Shown here piece by piece: positions 7,061-10,929 of a DNA stretch of 10,929 bases. The notes beneath the pieces are model-generated. The model was not told the origin of the DNA. It did not search any database and worked only from the letters and a program-made list of their open reading frames with translations. The first letter of the stretch is position 1, and every line of letters starts with the position of its first letter. A program made the translations under genes and the position numbers. Origin of the DNA: Planctomycetaceae bacterium (lineage in GTDB: Bacteria > Planctomycetota > Planctomycetia > Pirellulales > UBA1268); contig SXWC01000136.1 of NCBI GenBank assembly GCA_005789975.1, positions 1 to 10,929 of the forward strand, given 5' to 3'.

Positions 7061-7626
7061 GCGGACGACTCCGACGCGGATTCTCCGCCTCGCGCCGCGA
7101 CGTCCCGGCTCACGAGCCAGGAGACGATCGCATCGGCGAGGCGTTCCGGCGGCTCGACGGTCGTGTCAAACACCGCATCGGCGCACTCCCGATAGAGCGG
7201 CTCCCGATCGAGGAGCGCCGTGGCCACCTCGGCGAGCGGATCGGCTCCCGAGAGCGCAGGCCGTCGAGCGGCGGTCGTCGGATCGGCGGCCAGCCGCGCC
7301 CGCACCGCCTCGGCAGTCGCCGTCAGCCAGACGACCGGCCGGCCACGCTGCCGGAGAAGCTGGCGGTTCGCCGGCCGCAGCACGACCCCGCCCCCCGTCG
7401 CCAGCACACACGGCTCCCCGTCGAGCAGATCGGCCAGCAGCGACGCCTCCAGATCCCGGAACGCCGGCTCGCCACGACTCCCCACGAGGTCCGCGATGGA
7501 GAGGCCGACGCGCTCCTCGAGGACCGCGTCGGCGTCCCTCCACGGGATGCCGAGCCGCCGCCCGAGCAACGCCGCGACGGATGACTTCCCGCAGCCTCGG
7601 TATCCGATCAGCGTGATTCTCGACAT
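7057..7626 (-). CDS. aroK: Shikimate kinase
   Basis: AroK phosphorylates shikimate with ATP to shikimate 3-phosphate, the fifth step toward chorismate. It is a 189-residue cytoplasmic P-loop kinase. Walker A is GYRGCGKSS at 8-16. The shikimate-binding residues are Asp33 in DADAVLEE, Arg57 in PAFRDLE and the GGG at 78-80. The lid holds TAARRPAL (119-125 region), and REPLYRE at 141-147 carries the conserved Arg near the substrate. About 20 residues beyond the usual end are polar and rich in Ser, Ala and Gly. The ATG at 7626 is chosen because MSRITLIGYRG fits the family; a TTG at 7659 in the same frame would overlap the aroDE stop and add 11 atypical residues. It follows aroDE by 29 bp and overlaps the peptidase gene by 4 bases. 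It could equally be called aroL-type; the family does not separate them. Confidence 0.95.
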   Translation of the reverse strand: MSRITLIGYRGCGKSSVAALLGRRLGIPWRDADAVLEERVGLSIADLVGSRGEPAFRDLEASLLADLLDGEPCVLATGGGVVLRPANRQLLRQRGRPVVWLTATAEAVRARLAADPTTAARRPALSGADPLAEVATALLDREPLYRECADAVFDTTVEPPERLADAIVSWLVSRDVAARGGESASESSA

Positions 7627-7655
7627 GGAACGAGCGTGCCTCGGATCGGTGAGCG

Positions 7656-9155
7656 TCAAGTCGGCTGCTTCGCCGAGGCCGTGGCCCGCTTCAGGGCCTC
7701 CCGGATCAAATCATGCGGCGGCTCGGTGCCGTGCCAGATTCGAAACTGGATCGCCGCCTGACGGACGAACATGTCCACGCCCGTGACGACCCGGCACCCG
7801 ACGCTCCGGGCTTCCTTGATCAACAGCGTGTTCTCGGGATTGTAGACGGTGTCGAAGACGACCATGTAGGGCCGCAGATGCTCCTTCTCGTAGGGGCTCA
7901 CATCGACGTCGGGATGCATGCCCACCGGCGTGGCGTTGACCACGCAGTCGTACGGCATGCGATGACGGGCCGACCACTCGACCACCTTGCAACCGACCTC
8001 GGTGGCGATTTTTCGGGCCCGCTCGACCGTGCGGGAGGCGATCGTCACCTCGATGCCCCGCTGCTTCAGCCCGAATGCCACGGCGCGGGCGGCACCGCCG
8101 GCCCCCAGCACGATGGCCTTGTTGACACCGAGGCCGTCTTCTCCGGATGGCTGTTCGTCGGATTCGAGCTGCGCCATCAGGCTCTCGATGGCGGCCGTCG
8201 CGTCCGTGTTGGAGGCGGTGACGCCGTCGGCGGTGAAACTGAGCGTGTTGGCGGCGCCGATCGCCCGCGCGAGGTCGTCCACGTGGACGGCGTGGCGGAG
8301 CACCGCCTCCTTGTGGGGCAGCGTCACGCTCAAACCCGCCAGCGGCCAGCGGCCGGCGGTCTCGAGGAACTCGTCGATCTGTTCCGCGGGCACTCGGAAC
8401 GGGAGGTAGACCGCGTCGATGCCGGCGGCGGCGATCGCCGCGTTGTGGACGACGGGGCTCAAGCTGTGCGCGACGGGATCGGCGACCACCCCGTAGATGC
8501 TCGTGGTGGGCTTGATCGAGTCGTAGCGGTAGATCTCCCGCATCTGCCGCCAGCCGATTTGGCCGGGAGCCAGGGCCCGGTCTTCGTTGAAGGTGGCGAA
8601 CGTGAAGGGAGCGCCGGCCCTGCCGCAGAGCACGCGGGTCGGCACCCCGATATCGCCCATGCACACGCCCACGGTGGGCACCTTGCTCGACTGCACCATT
8701 TCCAGCATCCGCAGGTTGTCGCTGGGATGATTCGCCATGGTCGCGATCTTGATGATGTCGGGGTCCATCGCGGCGAGACGCTCGTGGATCTCCGGGAGAT
8801 CCGCCGGGGTCTTCTGGAAGTCGTGATGGCTCACGATCCGCTTGGTGGTCCCGTACCGTCGCACGATCGGCGCCACGTCGTCCTCGAGATCGACGTAGTC
8901 GGCGCCCTCGACGATCGCCGTCCGCAGCAGCCGCAGGCGGGCATCCTCCGAATGCTCCCAGCGGCCGCCGTCGGCCTTCCGGCGGCAGGTGACGACGACA
9001 GGGCAGGGGCGGTCCTTGAGCAACCGCTTCACCTGCACCTCGCCGTTGATGTAATCGAGCCGCAGTTCGACGAGCTGGATGCCGTTGTCGGAGAGGTGCT
9101 TGTGTTCGGCCATCATGTGGCGGTGACGCCCGCGGCCGATGCTCACGCAGATCAT
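7656..9155 (-). CDS. aroDE: Bifunctional 3-dehydroquinate dehydratase / shikimate dehydrogenase fusion (AroD-AroE)
   Basis: A 499-residue cytoplasmic protein that catalyses two successive shikimate-pathway steps: dehydration of 3-dehydroquinate and NADPH reduction of 3-dehydroshikimate. Residues 1-215 form a type I dehydratase: ELRLD at 30-34, SHHDF with general base His111, the Schiff-base lysine Lys136 in DIIKIATMA, Arg174 in GVPTRVL, and APGQ at 196-199. Residues 218-495 form the dehydrogenase: IYGVVADPVAHSLSPVVHN, Lys282 in TLPHKE and Asp318 in SNTDA (the catalytic pair), the NADP loop GAGGAARA at 351-358, SRTVERA after the second strand, NATPVGM at 407-413 and MFVRQAAIQF near the end. 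All key residues are present in both halves. The ATG at 9155 has AAGGAG 6 bases upstream; the frame is open further up, but only as antisense-free read-through inside mutL. It lies 37 bp after mutL and 29 bp before aroK. Confidence 0.96.
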   Translation of the reverse strand: MICVSIGRGRHRHMMAEHKHLSDNGIQLVELRLDYINGEVQVKRLLKDRPCPVVVTCRRKADGGRWEHSEDARLRLLRTAIVEGADYVDLEDDVAPIVRRYGTTKRIVSHHDFQKTPADLPEIHERLAAMDPDIIKIATMANHPSDNLRMLEMVQSSKVPTVGVCMGDIGVPTRVLCGRAGAPFTFATFNEDRALAPGQIGWRQMREIYRYDSIKPTTSIYGVVADPVAHSLSPVVHNAAIAAAGIDAVYLPFRVPAEQIDEFLETAGRWPLAGLSVTLPHKEAVLRHAVHVDDLARAIGAANTLSFTADGVTASNTDATAAIESLMAQLESDEQPSGEDGLGVNKAIVLGAGGAARAVAFGLKQRGIEVTIASRTVERARKIATEVGCKVVEWSARHRMPYDCVVNATPVGMHPDVDVSPYEKEHLRPYMVVFDTVYNPENTLLIKEARSVGCRVVTGVDMFVRQAAIQFRIWHGTEPPHDLIREALKRATASAKQPT

Positions 9156-9161
9156 AAGTGT

Positions 9162-9167
9162 CTCCTT
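9162..9167 (-). promoter_or_regulatory. Strong ribosome binding site of aroDE
   Basis: AAGGAG on the minus strand, 6 bases before the ATG at 9155. It is the best Shine-Dalgarno in the window and settles the start of aroDE, whose frame otherwise stays open back to 9467 within mutL. Confidence 0.85.
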
Positions 9168-9192
9168 GCTGGCCGGCGGCGCGGCCCGGGCT

Positions 9193-10929
9193 TCACGTTC
9201 GACGAAACTGGCGATCGAGGTCCTGCCGCGACAACGTGAGCGACGTCGGGCGACCGTGCGGACAATGGTGCGATTCGCGGACGATCCGCCGCTCGCGGAC
9301 GAGCGCGTCCACCTCGGCCTGCGAGAGCCTGTTGCCCGCCTTGATCGCCGCCCGGCACGCCAGCCCGTGCAGGACCTCGTCCACGAGCATGCCCGTGCCA
9401 CCTCCGGACGCCGACGTGGCGGCCAACCGGTCGAGCACTTCGCGGACGAGCTCCGCGGCGGGGGCATCGCCCGCGAGTGCCGGCTTGGACGTGACGATCA
9501 CCGTCGATCCTCCGAATGGCTCGACCCGCATGCCCGCCCGCTCCAGCGTGCCCGCATGTTGCCCGACGATTTCCAGGGCCGCAGGATCGAGATCGAGCCG
9601 CTCCGGCACCAAAAGCGGCTGCACCTCCAGGCCGCCGGACTCGACCGACGCCTTGAACTTCTCGTAGAGCAGCCGTTCGTGGAGCGCGTGCTGATCGATC
9701 ACCTCGATGCCGTCAACGCTCTCCACGACGATATACCGGTCGTGCATCTGCACGGCCCGTTCGTCCACCACGGTGTCCTGACGCGCTTCGTCGCGCTCCC
9801 AGGCAGCCGGCCGGGCCGCATCGGCCGGCCGCGGCGGCGGCGATTCCCAGGTCGTCGCCCGTGGCGCAAAGGGGGCGAAGTCAGGCAGGCGGATCTGCAC
9901 CGGGGCGGCCTCGATCGGCGGTGGCACGACCGGCGGTGGCACGACCGGCGGTGGCGCGACCCGCGGTGGCTCCAGCCGCGTGGTGACGTTGCCGGCGAGA
10001 AACCTCGACCGCAGCGAGGCGAGTACGAGCCGGTAGAGCCGCGAGGGCTCGCGGAACCGCACCTCCATCTTGGCGGGATGGACGTTGACGTCGACCGCGT
10101 CGGGAGGCAGGTCGAACGACAGAAACACGATCGGCTGCCGACCCGAGAGCAGCAGGCCCCGGTAGGCCTCCTGCACGGCGTGCAGAATCGATCGATCCCG
10201 AAACGGGCGACCGCCGACGAAGAGATGCTGGAGCCGCGTGCTGGCCATGTCGTCTTCCGGCCGGCCGACGAAGCCGTGCACCGACACCTCGCCGTCGTCG
10301 GCCTCCACCTCGATCAGCCGGTCGGCGAGCGCCGACCCGAACAGGTCGGCGATCCGCGTCCGCCAGGAATCGGTGGCCGGGAGATCGTGGACGCGGCGGC
10401 TCTTCTCGGTCGAGGATGAGCCGTGCGACAGCGAGAAGGCCACGCCGGGGTGGGCCAGCGCCGTCCGCACGAAGGTGTCGGAGACATGCGACCATTCGGT
10501 CTGGGCGGCGCGGAGAAAGGACCGCCGTGCCGGCACGTTGCCGAAGAGCTGATGAACCTCGACGGTCGTGCCCACCGCGCAGCCATCGGGCATCACCTCG
10601 CCGACCCTGCCGCCATCGACCGTGATCGTGGCCCCCGTGCCGTCGGGCGTGCGCGAGCGGATCACGAGCCGCGCCACCTCGCCGATGCTCGCCAGAGCCT
10701 CGCCCCGAAAGCCGAGCGTGCCGATCCGCTCGAGATCCTCGGCCACGCGGAGCTTGCTGGTGGCGTGGGCGGTCACGGCCAGGGGCAGATCACCGGCCTC
10801 GATTCCGCCGCCGTCATCGACCACCCGCACCAGCCCGATCCCGCCCTGCTCGACGGCGACGTCGATCCGCGCCGGCGACGCGTCGAGCGCGTTTTCGAGA
10901 AGCTCCTTGACCACGCTCGCCGGTCGCTC
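9193..10929 (-). CDS. mutL: DNA mismatch repair protein MutL, endonuclease type (5' end outside window)
   Basis: MutL links mismatch recognition by MutS to strand incision and excision. 578 residues are visible; the frame is open to the right edge, which begins ERPASVVKELLENALDA, so only a short N-terminal piece is missing. The GHKL ATPase motifs are present: ENALDA, VVDDGGGIE, HATSKL and TLGFRGEALASI. They are followed by GTTVEVHQLFGNVPARRSFL and DVNVHPAKMEVRF with the conserved Lys. A Pro-rich linker (about 9800-9980) joins the C-terminal domain. That domain has the metal-binding endonuclease motif DQHALHERLLYE (9661-9696), the clamp-binding QPLLVP (9604-9621), LACRAAIKAG, CPHGRP and the final FRR. 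This is the nicking type of MutL found where MutH is absent. No mutS is adjacent; aroDE follows after 37 bp. Confidence 0.96.
   Translation of the reverse strand, partial: ERPASVVKELLENALDASPARIDVAVEQGGIGLVRVVDDGGGIEAGDLPLAVTAHATSKLRVAEDLERIGTLGFRGEALASIGEVARLVIRSRTPDGTGATITVDGGRVGEVMPDGCAVGTTVEVHQLFGNVPARRSFLRAAQTEWSHVSDTFVRTALAHPGVAFSLSHGSSSTEKSRRVHDLPATDSWRTRIADLFGSALADRLIEVEADDGEVSVHGFVGRPEDDMASTRLQHLFVGGRPFRDRSILHAVQEAYRGLLLSGRQPIVFLSFDLPPDAVDVNVHPAKMEVRFREPSRLYRLVLASLRSRFLAGNVTTRLEPPRVAPPPVVPPPVVPPPIEAAPVQIRLPDFAPFAPRATTWESPPPRPADAARPAAWERDEARQDTVVDERAVQMHDRYIVVESVDGIEVIDQHALHERLLYEKFKASVESGGLEVQPLLVPERLDLDPAALEIVGQHAGTLERAGMRVEPFGGSTVIVTSKPALAGDAPAAELVREVLDRLAATSASGGGTGMLVDEVLHGLACRAAIKAGNRLSQAEVDALVRERRIVRESHHCPHGRPTSLTLSRQDLDRQFRRT
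9916..9975 (-). repeat. 15-bp tandem repeat in the mutL linker
   Basis: Three head-to-tail 15-mers (9916-9930, 9931-9945, 9946-9960) have the plus-strand unit CGGCGGTGGCACGAC; the first two are identical and the third differs by one base. A fourth, degenerate unit covers 9961-9975. In mutL they encode repeated PPPVV blocks in the linker between the ATPase and endonuclease domains. The unit is a multiple of three, so copy-number changes stay in frame. Confidence 0.9.

Noticed and set aside
7713..9239. Long plus-strand open frame (508 codons) opposite aroDE
   Set aside because: The aroDE strand shows full catalytic motifs for two enzymes; the opposite strand gives His/Asp/Arg-rich sequence without family features or a good ribosome binding site.
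9156..9467. N-terminal extension of aroDE into the mutL coding region
   Set aside because: It would add 104 Arg/Ser-rich residues unlike any dehydratase, whereas the ATG at 9155 has a strong AAGGAG site and fits the family start.
9139..10419. Plus-strand open frame (426 codons) opposite mutL
   Set aside because: It mirrors mutL codon by codon, including a repetitive segment that is only the complement of the linker repeat.

Overview
The window is GC-rich chromosomal DNA, densely packed with housekeeping genes. I infer a member of the Planctomycetota, probably Pirellulales-like. The main support is the wording of the ATP synthase beta C-terminus (for example [15 protein letters not shown] before the GIYPAVDP segment), the fused AroD-AroE protein, and the mix of biosynthetic genes with a short-form A24 peptidase and an OmpA-type lipoprotein. 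This is a similarity judgement from memory, not a search result. I see no RNA gene, CRISPR array, insertion sequence, phage gene or toxin-antitoxin pair.

Layout. The left edge (2-1065, plus strand) is the end of an F1Fo ATP synthase operon: the C-terminal part of atpD followed by a complete atpC. Everything else is on the minus strand and converges on atpC at about 1066-1117. Read in its own direction, from the right edge, the minus strand runs: mutL (5' end outside the window), 37 bp, aroDE fusion, 29 bp, aroK, an ATGA overlap, an A24 prepilin peptidase, 92 bp, an OmpA/MotB-like lipoprotein, about 150 bp, hisH, 25 bp, hisA, 195 bp, serine O-acetyltransferase, 127 bp, and a BMP-family periplasmic binding protein. 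The tightest block, mutL-aroDE-aroK-peptidase, looks like one transcription unit. hisH-hisA is a second. The acetyltransferase and the binding protein have gaps large enough for their own promoters.

How the genes fit together. AroDE carries out steps three and four of the shikimate pathway and AroK the fifth, so the block turns 3-dehydroquinate into shikimate 3-phosphate. HisH and HisA act in mid-histidine synthesis; the HisF partner is not in the window. The acetyltransferase opens cysteine synthesis. MutL is of the endonuclease type used by bacteria without MutH. The peptidase and the OmpA-type lipoprotein act at the envelope, but no pilin, secretion or motor gene lies nearby.

No intergenic stretch exceeds 300 bases; the longest (3237-3431) holds no gene that I can see. 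I did not find a convincing undescribed system. The points most worth a second look are the enlarged, methylase-less A24 peptidase and its coupling to aroK, an in-frame 15-bp tandem repeat in the mutL linker, and two mutually exclusive hairpins just before hisH.
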